DNA of 64,000 nt from JAAYHV01 sp964400515. Lineage in GTDB: Bacteria; Bacillota; Clostridia; Peptostreptococcales; Anaerovoracaceae. Under the pieces are notes generated by a model that was given only the letters and a program-made list of their open reading frames with translations, was not told the DNA's origin and made no database searches. The translations under genes were made by a program, and so were the position numbers. The stretch lies in NCBI GenBank assembly GCA_964400515.1, contig CAYNTJ010000011.1:8408-72407 (forward strand), written 5' to 3'. Positions 25,451 to 34,104 of this stretch are shown piece by piece; within the stretch, counting starts at the first letter, position 1; each line of letters opens with the position of its first letter.

Positions 25451-27124
25451 ATGGCATTTGATGGAATTGTAACCATGTGCATGGTTAAAGAACTAAGGGA
25501 ACAGCTTCTTTTGGGAAAGATTAATAAAATCTATCAACCCGACAGGGAAGAACTGTTAATGAACATTCATACAAAAGACGGCAATAAAAAACTATATGCC
25601 ACGACCTCTAGTCAAGGGGCCAGAATATGTTTAATTGAGGATGGCTTAAAAAACCCCGAAACACCATATAATTTTTGTATGCTTTTAAGAAAACATATCC
25701 AAAACGGAAGGATTAATGATATAAGGCAAAGGGATTCGGAGAGAATAATTGAGTTTGACATAGAATCCTCCAACGAAATGGGATTTACCGTCTCAAAAAG
25801 ATTGATATTTGAAATCATGGGTAAGCACAGCAATATAATTTTACTGGATGTGGATACCGGTAAAATCATTGATTCAATTAAAAGAATTTCAATTGATGTT
25901 AATAGAAAAAGGCAATTGCTCCCGGGATTAATCTATGAGTACCCGCCACTGCAAGAAAAAATTCCTTTTAAGGACTTGGATAAAAACAAAAATCTTATTC
26001 TTAAGCAGGATAGAAATCAAATACTAAACAGTATCGCAGGAATATCTCCTGCCATCGCAGATGAAATGGCGGAGCACAGTGACCCTTTGGGCTTCTTTAT
26101 TGAAGCTTTGGGCAAACTAAATGCTAATTTTACTACAATGGTATATTCTGATGGAGATAGACCTTTGGACTTCCATGTTATCCCAATTAATTCTTATTTA
26201 ACCTCGACCGATATATACTATTTTGAGTCTCTAAGCAAGGGCGTTAACTATTTTTACGAACACAAAATCGCAACAAACAGAACTAAACAAAAATCACAAG
26301 CCCTTTTAAAATCGGTGAAATCATTTATTGAAAAAAGTGCGCTTAAAAAGAAGCGGCTATCAGAGGATTTGTTGGAGGCGGAAAATTCCGATAGATATAG
26401 ATTATATGGGGAATTGCTTACGGCAAATTTACACTCGGTAAACCAAGGAGACAAAACTGTAACCCTAACGAATTACTATACCAATGAGCTTATTGATATT
26501 CCTTTAAACGAAAAGCTTTCTCCCTCTAAGAATGCTCAAAAATATTTTAAAAAATATAGCAAAGCTAAGACGGCAATAAAGGAAAAACAGTTGCAGCTGG
26601 AAGAAAATGGTATTGATTTAGAATATCTCTACTCTGTTCTAAACCACATAGAAAACGCCGATTCCACTGAAGCTTTAGATGAAATAAGGGATGAACTTAT
26701 CGAAACGGGTTATCTTAAAAGAAAAAAGATCAACAAGAAGCAAAAAAAATATATGGGAAATCCCATAGTATATTATTTAAGCAACGGCCAAAAGGTTTTA
26801 GTGGGTAAAAACAACAAGGAAAACGATTACTTGACTACTAAGGTGGCAAAAAGAAACGATATATGGCTACATACTAAAGATATTCCGGGTTCTCATGTAA
26901 TTATTCCCCTTGAACCGGGTCTTACAATAGACTCATTGGATAAGAATATTTTGTTTGAAGCTGCTTCGATTGCTGCCTTTCACAGTAAGGGCCGAAGTTC
27001 TTCTAATGTGCCTGTGGATTATGTGCCCATTAAGTATGTAAAAAAGCCTAACAAGGCCAAGCCGGGCATGGTAATTTTCACCAACAACAAAACTATATAT
27101 GCAGACCCTAAACTACCAAATTAA
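25451..27124 (+). CDS. rqcH: Rqc2/RqcH family ribosome quality control factor (NFACT, fibronectin-binding-like)
   Basis: A 557-residue NFACT protein. An N-terminal NFACT-N domain (~1-280; GKINKIYQPDREELLMNI, LIFEIMGKHSNIILLD) is followed by helix-hairpin-helix and coiled-coil segments (~280-440), then the NFACT-R domain (~445-555; KVLVGKNNKENDYLTTKVAKR, DIWLHTKDIPGSHVII, AAFHSKGRSSSNVPVDY). RqcH binds obstructed 50S subunits with peptidyl-tRNA and recruits tRNA-Ala to add C-terminal alanine tails that mark the chain for decay. Older annotation as fibronectin-binding protein comes from streptococcal homologues. The gene is monocistronic. Confidence 0.95.
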   Translation: MAFDGIVTMCMVKELREQLLLGKINKIYQPDREELLMNIHTKDGNKKLYATTSSQGARICLIEDGLKNPETPYNFCMLLRKHIQNGRINDIRQRDSERIIEFDIESSNEMGFTVSKRLIFEIMGKHSNIILLDVDTGKIIDSIKRISIDVNRKRQLLPGLIYEYPPLQEKIPFKDLDKNKNLILKQDRNQILNSIAGISPAIADEMAEHSDPLGFFIEALGKLNANFTTMVYSDGDRPLDFHVIPINSYLTSTDIYYFESLSKGVNYFYEHKIATNRTKQKSQALLKSVKSFIEKSALKKKRLSEDLLEAENSDRYRLYGELLTANLHSVNQGDKTVTLTNYYTNELIDIPLNEKLSPSKNAQKYFKKYSKAKTAIKEKQLQLEENGIDLEYLYSVLNHIENADSTEALDEIRDELIETGYLKRKKINKKQKKYMGNPIVYYLSNGQKVLVGKNNKENDYLTTKVAKRNDIWLHTKDIPGSHVIIPLEPGLTIDSLDKNILFEAASIAAFHSKGRSSSNVPVDYVPIKYVKKPNKAKPGMVIFTNNKTIYADPKLPN

Positions 27125-27150
27125 GACTCGATTATCTCGAGTCTTTTGCT
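27123..27150 (+). terminator. Terminator of rqcH
   Basis: Perfect 9-bp stem AAGACTCGA (27123-27131) and TCGAGTCTT (27137-27145), 5-base loop, then TTGCTTTT. The stop codon of the converging flavin reductase lies in the loop. Confidence 0.8.
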
Positions 27151-27731
27151 TTTAGTTTCTTTTTAGTTTTATTCTTCATTATCGAGTATCCAAATCGTCC
27201 AATGGGCCTATCATAAGTATTATAGTATCCACCGTGATTAAATGCAATCAGCCCTGCCTTTTCAAACCAATATTTTCCGTTTTTATCTATCAATTCTTCG
27301 TCTATATGAACAGCTACTATTTCTGCCATAAACATATCATGGGAAGGTAATTCCTTTATTTCAAACACCTTACACTCAAGGTTTATTGGGGCTTCTTTAA
27401 TCAATGGAGCTTTTACCTCATCTCCAGGTATTTTAGTCAAGCCCAGGGATTTAAACTTATCCTCGTTTCTGCCGGATCTTACTCCGCAATAGTCCATAGC
27501 ATTACAAAGCTTATTATTTACCAGGTTTATCACAAATTCTTTATTTTTTACCAGCATATCATGGGAATGCCTTGACTTTGTAACAGAAATATATGTCATA
27601 GGCGGATTTGAATTGATTATACCCGTCCATGCTATAGTAATTATGTTACTATATTCTTCATCTCCCAAGCTAACCATTACTGCAGGTAACGGATAAAGCA
27701 TAGGTGCTGCCTTAACCCTTATTTTGTTCAA
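27132..27731 (-). CDS. Flavin reductase family protein (FMN-binding)
   Basis: A 199-residue member of the DIM6/NTAB flavin reductase-like family, with a split-barrel FMN-binding domain. Visible features are the N-terminal ALYP-like segment APMLYPLPAVMVSLGDEE, IAWTGIINSNPPMTYISVTKSRHSHDM (typical FMN-phosphate region) and a C-terminal FNHGGYY. Substrate is unknown; members donate reduced flavin or act as small oxidoreductases. Its start codon lies 20 bases inside the end of rluD, so it is translated from the same mRNA. Confidence 0.88.
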   Translation of the reverse strand: MNKIRVKAAPMLYPLPAVMVSLGDEEYSNIITIAWTGIINSNPPMTYISVTKSRHSHDMLVKNKEFVINLVNNKLCNAMDYCGVRSGRNEDKFKSLGLTKIPGDEVKAPLIKEAPINLECKVFEIKELPSHDMFMAEIVAVHIDEELIDKNGKYWFEKAGLIAFNHGGYYNTYDRPIGRFGYSIMKNKTKKKLKAKDSR

Positions 27732-28674
27732 TTTTTCTACTCCTCAAAACATTTAATATTCTAACAAAATCATCCGGTAATTCGCTTTCGAACTTTATAA
27801 ATTCCTTTGTTCTGGGATGGACAAACCCCAAGCTTTTAGCATGTAGCAATTGTCCTTCAACTTTGAACTCTTGCTTTTTTGTACCATATACCATGTCCCC
27901 CACCAATGGGTGCTTGATATGGGCCATGTGTACTCGTATTTGATGGGTCCTGCCGGTTTCCAATACCGCTTTTATCAAGGTGTATTTCCCGAATCTTTCC
28001 AAGACATATATATTAGTAACAGCTTTTTTGGAATTTATTCCGTTAACCGCTCTTTTTTTTCTATCTTTAGGATCTCTTCCTATAGGTTTATCTATCTTTA
28101 TTTCGTCTTCCTTGATGTTATTTAGTACTAATGCATAGTATTCCCTTAAAACTGTATGTTCCTCCAACTGCTTGGACAAAGCTTCGTGGGCATTGTCATT
28201 TTTAGCAACCATCAAAAGACCGCTGGTATCCTTATCGATTCTATGGACAATTCCGGGTCTTATTATTCCGTTTATGGAGGATAGCTTTTCGCCACAATGA
28301 TACATTATAGCATTTACTAATGTGCCCTCATAATTTCCGGTTGCAGGATGTACCACCATTCCCTTTGATTTATTGATAACCAATACATCTTCATCCTCAT
28401 ATACAATTTCCAAAGGTATCTTTTCGGCAGTAACATCAAGCTTTTTAGGCTCAGGTATCTGAATTTTTATAGAGTCCCCTACCTTTACTTTTTTATTCTT
28501 ATTCGTTACTATATCATCGTTTAATTTTACATTACCTTCTTCTATTAAAGCTTGGATTCTATTCCTTGAAATATCATCCAGCTCTGAAGCTATTATTGAG
28601 TCCAGTCTTCCGTCAATTTTTATTTCATCCATTTCAATCAACTTCATTTGACTTGATTTCCTCTTCTTTGTCAT
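27712..28674 (-). CDS. rluD: RluD-type 23S rRNA pseudouridine synthase
   Basis: Up to 320 residues: an S4 RNA-binding domain (~25-85; RLDSIIASELDDISRNRIQALIEEG) and a RluA-family catalytic domain with the active-site Asp in HRIDKDTSGLLMVAK, plus GRTHQIRVHMAHIKHPLVGD. It isomerises uridines of 23S rRNA. The start is uncertain. The first ATG (28674) would overlap lspA by 41 bases. ATGs at 28647 and 28632 are also in frame, and the last lies one base after the lspA stop, which would fit translational coupling. The lspA-rluD pairing is conserved. Confidence 0.93.
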   Translation of the reverse strand: MTKKRKSSQMKLIEMDEIKIDGRLDSIIASELDDISRNRIQALIEEGNVKLNDDIVTNKNKKVKVGDSIKIQIPEPKKLDVTAEKIPLEIVYEDEDVLVINKSKGMVVHPATGNYEGTLVNAIMYHCGEKLSSINGIIRPGIVHRIDKDTSGLLMVAKNDNAHEALSKQLEEHTVLREYYALVLNNIKEDEIKIDKPIGRDPKDRKKRAVNGINSKKAVTNIYVLERFGKYTLIKAVLETGRTHQIRVHMAHIKHPLVGDMVYGTKKQEFKVEGQLLHAKSLGFVHPRTKEFIKFESELPDDFVRILNVLRSRKIEQNKG

Positions 28675-29101
28675 AAAAAATTACGAAAATAATTAATAAG
28701 GCACACCCTATACAAACAGCAATATCAGCAACATTAAAAACAGGAAAAACCCTGAAATCAAACATGTCCGTTACATATCCATAAACGATTCTATCATACA
28801 GATTTCCCAATCCCCCTCCTATTATAAGGGGTACGGAAATCTTTAAGGAAATATGCATGTTCTTATTATGCTTAACCAGAAAAATTACACAAATAATTAT
28901 CAATATAATCGGTATCCCTATAGTAATCAGGTATTGACCTTGAAATATACTAAAGGCTGCGCCGGTATTTTTAACATGCGTGAAATGAAATATATTCTGT
29001 ACGATGGGAATGCTCTCCCCTTCAAACAGATTGTTTCTGACCATATTCTTTGTGAACTGATCTAAAATTATTACTGCTGCTGTAATTAAAAATATAATCA
29101 T
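28634..29101 (-). CDS. lspA: Lipoprotein signal peptidase II
   Basis: A 155-residue membrane protease with four transmembrane segments, removing signal peptides from prolipoproteins. Conserved blocks are LDQFTKNMVR, FTHVKNTGAAFSIF, GGGLGNLYDR, and the catalytic Asp residues in YVTDMFDF and FNVADIAV. I place the start at the ATG at 29101 (CGGAG six bases upstream), not at a TTG six codons further up that precedes the ribosome-binding site. It would process the TlpA-like lipoprotein in this window. Confidence 0.95.
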   Translation of the reverse strand: MIIFLITAAVIILDQFTKNMVRNNLFEGESIPIVQNIFHFTHVKNTGAAFSIFQGQYLITIGIPIILIIICVIFLVKHNKNMHISLKISVPLIIGGGLGNLYDRIVYGYVTDMFDFRVFPVFNVADIAVCIGCALLIIFVIFYDKEEEIKSNEVD

Positions 29102-29121
29102 ATTGTCTCCGTATAGCAAAT

Positions 29122-29141
29122 GCGAGGTCTAAAGACCTCGC
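29122..29141. terminator. Hairpin between divIVA and lspA
   Basis: GCGAGGT (29122-29128) pairs with ACCTCGC (29135-29141) around a 6-base loop. There is no T-run on either side, so it is a weak terminator at best; it may instead be an RNA-processing or stability element between divIVA and lspA. Confidence 0.4.
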
Positions 29142-29156
29142 CATCAATTAATTCAG

Positions 29157-29930
29157 TTAATTAAATAATGTTCCCTTACCGCTTAAGGTCATTTTATTGT
29201 AATTCTTCAAACCATCTGCCAAATCTTCCACTGTTGCTTTCTGACTTCCGAAAGGATTGAATTCATCAGTTTCTTCAGTTTCTTGATTTGTCTCATCCTC
29301 TATAGCTTCTTTACTTTCTTCAGCTTCTTCGGATTTCATTTCTTCTTCAAAAAACAATTCTTTTGGCTTTGTAACTACCAAAGTGTCTTCAATTACTGAT
29401 TTTCCCACAATCTGCGGTTCTTCCTCCACAGTCAATTCTTCCCGTTCCTTTTCAAGCTTTTCGATTTCTTCAAATTCGGTTAAGAATCCGTACTCATCCG
29501 CATTATATCTGTTCATTTCATCTTCGAGCATTCTTCTGTATTTTTCTCTGAATCTCTCAACCTGTACTTTTAAGTAGGATTGCTCCTCGATTAGTTTTGA
29601 TACCTCTATCTTGGCCTGCTTTTTAATGTTTTCTGCTTCCAGCTCGGCATCCTTCATGATCAGCTCCGCTCTTCTTTCAGCACTGGCAGAAATATCCGCC
29701 ATCAAGCTTTTCGCCGTTTCTAAAGTATCTACTATTGAATTATCAGCCTTTTGAGATTCATGTACCTGTTTCTCCAAGAATTTAATCTTATGCGCCATAT
29801 TCCTGTTTTCATTTAGTAATTTTTCATAATCAACAGTTATTAAGTCCAGAAATTCATCTACCTCACTGACACTGTATCCCTTTTTCTCCCTAGTAAATTC
29901 CTTCTTTTCAATATCTATAGGCATTATCAT
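29157..29930 (-). CDS. divIVA: DivIVA domain-containing cell-division protein
   Basis: 257 residues. The N-terminal DivIVA lipid-binding domain is clear (PIDIEKKEFTREKKGYSV...VDEFLDLI, residues ~3-33), followed by a long coiled coil (~35-145) and a very acidic C-terminal tail (~150-235) rich in Glu. DivIVA proteins bind curved membrane at poles and septa and organise division or polar factors. GGAGG precedes the ATG by nine bases. It sits at the end of a sepF-yggT-divIVA cluster, the usual setting. Confidence 0.93.
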   Translation of the reverse strand: MIMPIDIEKKEFTREKKGYSVSEVDEFLDLITVDYEKLLNENRNMAHKIKFLEKQVHESQKADNSIVDTLETAKSLMADISASAERRAELIMKDAELEAENIKKQAKIEVSKLIEEQSYLKVQVERFREKYRRMLEDEMNRYNADEYGFLTEFEEIEKLEKEREELTVEEEPQIVGKSVIEDTLVVTKPKELFFEEEMKSEEAEESKEAIEDETNQETEETDEFNPFGSQKATVEDLADGLKNYNKMTLSGKGTLFN

Positions 29931-29945
29931 AATTTAATTCCTCCT

Positions 29946-30227
29946 TTAAAGAATTATCTGTATTAATATTATCAATATTCTTGCTGCTATCTCCACCAGG
30001 AAAAAAGCCATAAGCACAGAAAAATCAAACATACCGGTATTGAATCTGGATAAAAATTTTCTGCACGGTTCCACTATCGGTTCCGTCAAGGTTATAACAA
30101 CCTGATAAATTTTACCACTTGTACTATACGGGTTTCTTGCAAACCAACTAAGTATTGCTCTTGTCATCAAAAGCAATATTATGAGCTGTGAAAACCAGCT
30201 GACAGCTCTAATTAAAAGATATTCCAT
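29946..30227 (-). CDS. YggT family membrane protein
   Basis: A 93-residue protein with two transmembrane segments, each carrying YggT features (ILLLMTRAILSWF; FDFSVLMAFFLVEIAARILIILI) and the motif TEPIVEPCRKFL between them. YggT proteins are found in sepF/divIVA clusters and are thought to act in division or osmotic adaptation. The role is not settled. Confidence 0.9.
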   Translation of the reverse strand: MEYLLIRAVSWFSQLIILLLMTRAILSWFARNPYSTSGKIYQVVITLTEPIVEPCRKFLSRFNTGMFDFSVLMAFFLVEIAARILIILIQIIL

Positions 30228-30233
30228 AAATAA

Positions 30234-30740
30234 TTACCTCCAAGGGCTCTGATTTTTATCATTTTTAAAATCGGCTTTAGTATCTCTTTGTACCGATGCC
30301 GCTATATTAACATTTTCCGGAGCAAAAATAAAGATATTATTTGCAACTCTTTGAACATTACCGTTTAAGGCATATGTGGCGCCGCTTAAAAAATCAAATA
30401 TTTTTCTTGCGACTTCGGTTTCAACCATTTCTAGATTTATAATAACAGGTTTTCTTCCCTTTAGGTTATCCACCAGTTTTGTACATTCCTCAAAGCTCTT
30501 TGGCTCTATAACCACCAATTTAAAAGGGCTGGAAGCATTTACCGAAAACTTTTTATCCACATAGCTTGCCGGCGGTTCCTTCTTTTCCGAAGTAGCGTTT
30601 CCGGGTTTGTTAGCATTTTTTCCTCTGCTCTCTTCATACATTTTTTGTCTTTCAGCTTCAATTTCTTCTTCAGTTATTTCTAAATCATCTTCTTCTGTCT
30701 CTAGGCCTACAATCTTTTTAAAAGCATCTCCAAAACCCAT
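30234..30740 (-). CDS. sepF: Cell division protein SepF
   Basis: A 168-residue SepF. A short N-terminal amphipathic helix (MGFGDAFKKIVGLE) for membrane binding is followed by an acidic and variable linker (~15-70). The C-terminal SepF core (~75-155; KLVVIEPKSFEECTKLVDNLKGR, NLEMVETEVARKIFDFLSGATYAL) binds the FtsZ tail and polymerises into rings. It tethers the Z-ring to the membrane, possibly in place of FtsA. The gene lies between yggS and yggT. Confidence 0.95.
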   Translation of the reverse strand: MGFGDAFKKIVGLETEEDDLEITEEEIEAERQKMYEESRGKNANKPGNATSEKKEPPASYVDKKFSVNASSPFKLVVIEPKSFEECTKLVDNLKGRKPVIINLEMVETEVARKIFDFLSGATYALNGNVQRVANNIFIFAPENVNIAASVQRDTKADFKNDKNQSPWR

Positions 30741-30762
30741 TTTTCTTCCTCCATAAATAATA

Positions 30763-31458
30763 TTAACGATAATCTCTTAAACCAAATATTGAAGATCCAA
30801 CTCTAATAATATTAGACCCTTCTTCAACCGCTATTTCAAAATCATTAGACATACCCATTGATAAATAATCCAAGGATACATTTTTATTAAAGTCAACCTG
30901 TTTTAATTCATAAAAAATATCTTTAGCTTCCTTAAAGTACTCCCTTGACATTTCCGGCTCATCAAAGAATGGAGGAATACACATAATCCCTCTTATTCTA
31001 ATATTATGATACTTCTCTGATATCTCTTTTATCAATAGCTTGACTTCATTTGAAGATACACCGAATTTTGATTCTTCCATTGCTGAATTTATCTGCACCA
31101 ATATATCCATCACTATCCCCTTTTGTTCTGCTCTTTTGTCTATTTCCTTTGCCAAATGAACAGAATCAACGGAATGTATCATTACCACTTTATCAATAAT
31201 CTGTTTAACCTTGTTTGTTTGTAAATGTCCTATTAAATGCCATCTTACAGGCTTAACCTCATCATATTTACTTAGAAGCTCTTGAACTTTGTTTTCACCG
31301 ATATCAGTGATGCCTGCATCAATTGCTTCATTTATTTCCTCAGCGCTATGAAGCTTTGTTACCCCCAATAATAGTATTTCATTGGGATCTCTATTTACTC
31401 TTATAGCGGCTTCTTTTTTTCTTTTGTTGATTTCATTAATATTATCACGGATTGACAT
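30763..31458 (-). CDS. YggS/PLPBP family pyridoxal-phosphate homeostasis protein
   Basis: A 231-residue single-domain, alanine-racemase-like TIM barrel that binds PLP but has no known catalysis. The PLP lysine is in LLGVTKLHSAEEI; GENKVQELLSKYD, WHLIGHLQTNKVKQI, MGMSNDFEIAVEEGSNIIRVGSSIFG are all standard. It buffers PLP and affects amino-acid pools. The position upstream of sepF (ylmE in Bacillus) is conserved. Confidence 0.95.
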   Translation of the reverse strand: MSIRDNINEINKRKKEAAIRVNRDPNEILLLGVTKLHSAEEINEAIDAGITDIGENKVQELLSKYDEVKPVRWHLIGHLQTNKVKQIIDKVVMIHSVDSVHLAKEIDKRAEQKGIVMDILVQINSAMEESKFGVSSNEVKLLIKEISEKYHNIRIRGIMCIPPFFDEPEMSREYFKEAKDIFYELKQVDFNKNVSLDYLSMGMSNDFEIAVEEGSNIIRVGSSIFGLRDYR

Positions 31459-31479
31459 CCTGCAATACCTCCCCTTACA

Positions 31480-32445
31480 TTATTCATCCGGCGTTTTTAC
31501 TACTTCATCATAAGGTTCAATAGTTTCGACAGGCATACCATCATCCCCATTAAAGTATTTAGAATAAAGAACGGATCTATCATTATCTGTAGCTATCACT
31601 TTAATCGGTTTAAATACATTGTTATCTAATTTATTCTTTAAGTATACTCCTTTTTGTCCATCCTTTTCAACAATACTGCTGTTTTCTACAATTACTCCGA
31701 TTTCATTGCTTATCAATATTTCGACATCTTCTATTCTTTCAAAAGTGTAATTGCTGTAATATCTGTTGCAGGACAATATAATCCGCCTATAATCACCGAC
31801 TTCTTCGTTACTGTAAACCTTACAGTCCACATTCCCATCATTGAATTTTACGGTAACCTTTGAATCTAATTCATAAAGGTTGCCCCTTGATTTATCTGTA
31901 AAAAACACCAGGTACCATCCGCCGTTATCTACAATTTTAAATACCGGTTCCCCTTTATATACCTTATCATTTATTTCAAAAACTGCGGAAGATTTTATTG
32001 CTACAAAATCTTCTTTCTTTAATTTATTCATTGTGCTTGGAGTTATTTCATTCTCATAACCATCAAAATGATAAGTAACCACCCCTGCTTTTATATTTCT
32101 ATAGGTTTCGCTTTTAACTGTATTATCCCCTAATCTTTCCAAAGCTTGAATATATAGCTTGCTTGGTTCCTCAAGCCCACTCCCTTCTAATTCAATTACT
32201 TTGGTTCCATGCTTTAAAAGGTCCCCTTCTTCCATAAGCTTGTTTATTTCTCCGGACTTACCGGCAACATAAACATCTTCATTTCTAACTAAGCAAACCC
32301 TCGCCTCTTCGGTGACGCTCAATGCTCCATACTCGGCTATGTATGTTTTCTCCAACATTCCGATTAATGATGGAATCAAGTATATTATTATAGCAAGAAC
32401 CGTTATTGCTGCTATGTATATTATTATCAGTTTGTTTTTCTTCAT
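31480..32445 (-). CDS. HlyD-like membrane-anchored protein of the sepF cluster
   Basis: A 321-residue protein with one N-terminal transmembrane helix (~5-28) and an extracytoplasmic part resembling membrane-fusion/HlyD proteins. It has a lipoyl/biotinyl-like half-motif (VYVAGKSGEINKLMEEGDLLKHGTKVIELEG), a short helical section, and a second beta-rich half. No ABC transporter or outer partner is nearby. The start at 32445 has AAGGA five bases upstream; an earlier in-frame ATG (32463) has none. The function is unknown; proteins of this kind recur beside yggS in Clostridia, so a role in envelope or division is possible. Confidence 0.7.
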   Translation of the reverse strand: MKKNKLIIIYIAAITVLAIIIYLIPSLIGMLEKTYIAEYGALSVTEEARVCLVRNEDVYVAGKSGEINKLMEEGDLLKHGTKVIELEGSGLEEPSKLYIQALERLGDNTVKSETYRNIKAGVVTYHFDGYENEITPSTMNKLKKEDFVAIKSSAVFEINDKVYKGEPVFKIVDNGGWYLVFFTDKSRGNLYELDSKVTVKFNDGNVDCKVYSNEEVGDYRRIILSCNRYYSNYTFERIEDVEILISNEIGVIVENSSIVEKDGQKGVYLKNKLDNNVFKPIKVIATDNDRSVLYSKYFNGDDGMPVETIEPYDEVVKTPDE

Positions 32446-32493
32446 ATCAGTCCTTCGTAACATTCTACATTAAACCAGCATCATTTACAATAT

Positions 32494-33219
32494 CTATTTG
32501 AACTTGCTAAGAATCTTCATCTCGTCTTTATCCAAATCACCCGGATTTTTTATGAACTCTTCATAAAGATCGGGTCTCTTTTTTTTAGTCAGCTCCAACG
32601 CTTTTTCAAATTTCCAAAGCCTTATCTTTTTATGATTTCCGTTTAAAAGAACTTCCGGAACTTCTAATCCATAAATTTCCCTGGGTTTAGTGTATTGATC
32701 ATACTCCAGCAGCCCGGAATATATGGACTCTTCATTTACCGATTCCTCTTTAGGTAAAACCCCCTCTATAAATCTGGAAACCACATCTATAAGGACCATG
32801 GCCGGCAATTCGCCCCCGGTTAAAACATAATCTCCTATGGTGATCTCTTCCATGTGAAACATATCTAAAGCCCTTTGATCTACTCCCTCATAATGTCCGC
32901 AAAGTATAGTTAATTCTTGTTCCATGCTTATGTCTTTTGCCAATTGCATATTCAATTGTTTTCCCCTTGGCGACATATATATATTAAGTCCTTTAAAACC
33001 ATTCTCCTCCATTGCCTTTTTTATAGGTTCAACCTGCATAATCATACCGGGACCGCCCCCAAAAGGCGTATCATCCACCCTATTATGCTTATCCAAAGAA
33101 TAGTCTCTTATATTTACAATATTAAGCTTTATAGTCCCATTGTCTATCGCCCTACCGATTATGCTGTTTTTAATGGGTTCGAACATCTCGGGGAATAGGG
33201 TCAATATGTTTATTTTCAT
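32494..33219 (-). CDS. trmD: tRNA (guanine37-N1)-methyltransferase
   Basis: A 241-residue SPOUT methyltransferase. The trefoil-knot SAM-binding region is intact: YMSPRGKQLNMQLAKDI, LCGHYEGVDQRALD and IGDYVLTGGELPAMVLID, plus the substrate Asp-containing loop NRVDDTPFGGGPGM. It methylates G37 next to the anticodon and prevents +1 frameshifting. It follows rimM by two bases. In most Bacillota rplS comes next; here a HlyD-like gene does. Confidence 0.97.
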   Translation of the reverse strand: MKINILTLFPEMFEPIKNSIIGRAIDNGTIKLNIVNIRDYSLDKHNRVDDTPFGGGPGMIMQVEPIKKAMEENGFKGLNIYMSPRGKQLNMQLAKDISMEQELTILCGHYEGVDQRALDMFHMEEITIGDYVLTGGELPAMVLIDVVSRFIEGVLPKEESVNEESIYSGLLEYDQYTKPREIYGLEVPEVLLNGNHKKIRLWKFEKALELTKKKRPDLYEEFIKNPGDLDKDEMKILSKFK

Positions 33220-33221
33220 AA

Positions 33222-33737
33222 TTACTCCAAAAATCCGGGAATCAAATCAACATATATACTTTTTTCATCTATATCTATACGCTTTACAAATTCCTTTACC
33301 ACCGGTATCAATATTTCTTTGCCACCCTTTGTTTTAATTTTATATAAATCCTGTGCACTGTTTTGAAGCACATCAGTTATCTCTCCGATTATTTCATTAT
33401 TATTGTCATATACTACACATCCCATCAGGTCTTTTATGTAGTATGTATTCTCCGGTAATTCTCGCAAATTATCCGCCTTTATATAAAGCTTGTTTCCCAC
33501 CATAAGCTCTGCATCATCTCTGTTATCAATCCCATCAAACTTAATTATAGGTAAGCCCTTATGAATTCTGGTATCTTCAATCTTAATTGCCCTTATATTC
33601 TTATTATTGTCAATGAAAAGCGAAGTGTTCTTTAAATAATTAGATTCATTATTAGAATAACTATAAACTTTAACCTCACCTTTTATGCCTACTGCCGTTA
33701 CAATCTCACCGATTAATATGAATTCTTCCCTATTCAT
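33222..33737 (-). CDS. rimM: Ribosome maturation factor RimM
   Basis: A 171-residue RimM with an N-terminal RimM barrel (ILIGEIVTAVGIKGEVKVYS, residues ~5-24) and a C-terminal PRC barrel (YYIKDLMGCVVYDNN...LIPVVKEFVKRID). It assists 16S head maturation with S19. The start is the ATG at 33737 just after GGGGGAG. An upstream in-frame TTG at 33881 would add an implausible 48 residues read through a terminator and a promoter. Confidence 0.95.
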   Translation of the reverse strand: MNREEFILIGEIVTAVGIKGEVKVYSYSNNESNYLKNTSLFIDNNKNIRAIKIEDTRIHKGLPIIKFDGIDNRDDAELMVGNKLYIKADNLRELPENTYYIKDLMGCVVYDNNNEIIGEITDVLQNSAQDLYKIKTKGGKEILIPVVKEFVKRIDIDEKSIYVDLIPGFLE

Positions 33738-33769
33738 TTCTCCCCCATATATAGTACAACTTATATTAT

Positions 33770-33798
33770 ATTTTACTATATTAAGTAAATTATGTAAA
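33770..33798 (-). promoter_or_regulatory. Internal promoter for rimM-trmD and downstream genes
   Basis: Read on the minus strand: TTTACA (33793-33798), 17 bases, TAAAAT (33770-33775). It directly follows the hairpin at 33828-33845, so the rimM-to-rluD part can be a separate transcription unit. Confidence 0.55.
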
Positions 33799-33827
33799 CA
33801 CAAAAGTGTTAAACACCATATGAAAAC

Positions 33828-33845
33828 GGAGCTCAAAAGAGCTCC
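33828..33845 (-). terminator. Hairpin after khpA
   Basis: GGAGCTC pairs with GAGCTCC around an AAAA/TTTT loop, followed on the minus strand by GTTTTC. It is a moderate, probably leaky terminator between khpA and rimM. Confidence 0.65.
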
Positions 33846-33855
33846 CCAGTTCATA

Positions 33856-34098
33856 TTATTCTTCGATAATTTCAACCACAACTTTTTTGTTCTGCTTTGT
33901 GGCAGCTGCCTTAACGACAGTTCTTATTGCTTTGGCAATTCTTCCCTGCTTACCAATTACTTTACCCATATCATCCGGAGCAACTTTAAGCTTGATAACA
34001 TCATTGTTATTCTCATGAACTTGTGTTACTACAACTTCTTCAGGTTTGGCAACAAGGGACTTAGCAATAGCTTCAACAAGATTAGTCATATGAATCAC
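33856..34098 (-). CDS. khpA: KH-domain RNA-binding protein KhpA
   Basis: An 80-residue single type-II KH domain (NLVEAIAKSLVAKPEEVVVTQ; the GxxG loop is GKQG in MGKVIGKQGRIAKAIR). KhpA pairs with KhpB/Jag in Bacillota, binds many RNAs and affects cell division and envelope growth. The rpsP-khpA-rimM order is canonical. Confidence 0.95.
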   Translation of the reverse strand: MIHMTNLVEAIAKSLVAKPEEVVVTQVHENNNDVIKLKVAPDDMGKVIGKQGRIAKAIRTVVKAAATKQNKKVVVEIIEE

Positions 34099-34104
34099 CG
34101 CTTT

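Noticed and set aside
33738..33881. A 48-residue N-terminal extension of RimM from a TTG
   Set aside because: It would read through a terminator hairpin and a promoter, overlaps khpA, and lacks a ribosome-binding site; the ATG at 33737 gives a standard RimM.
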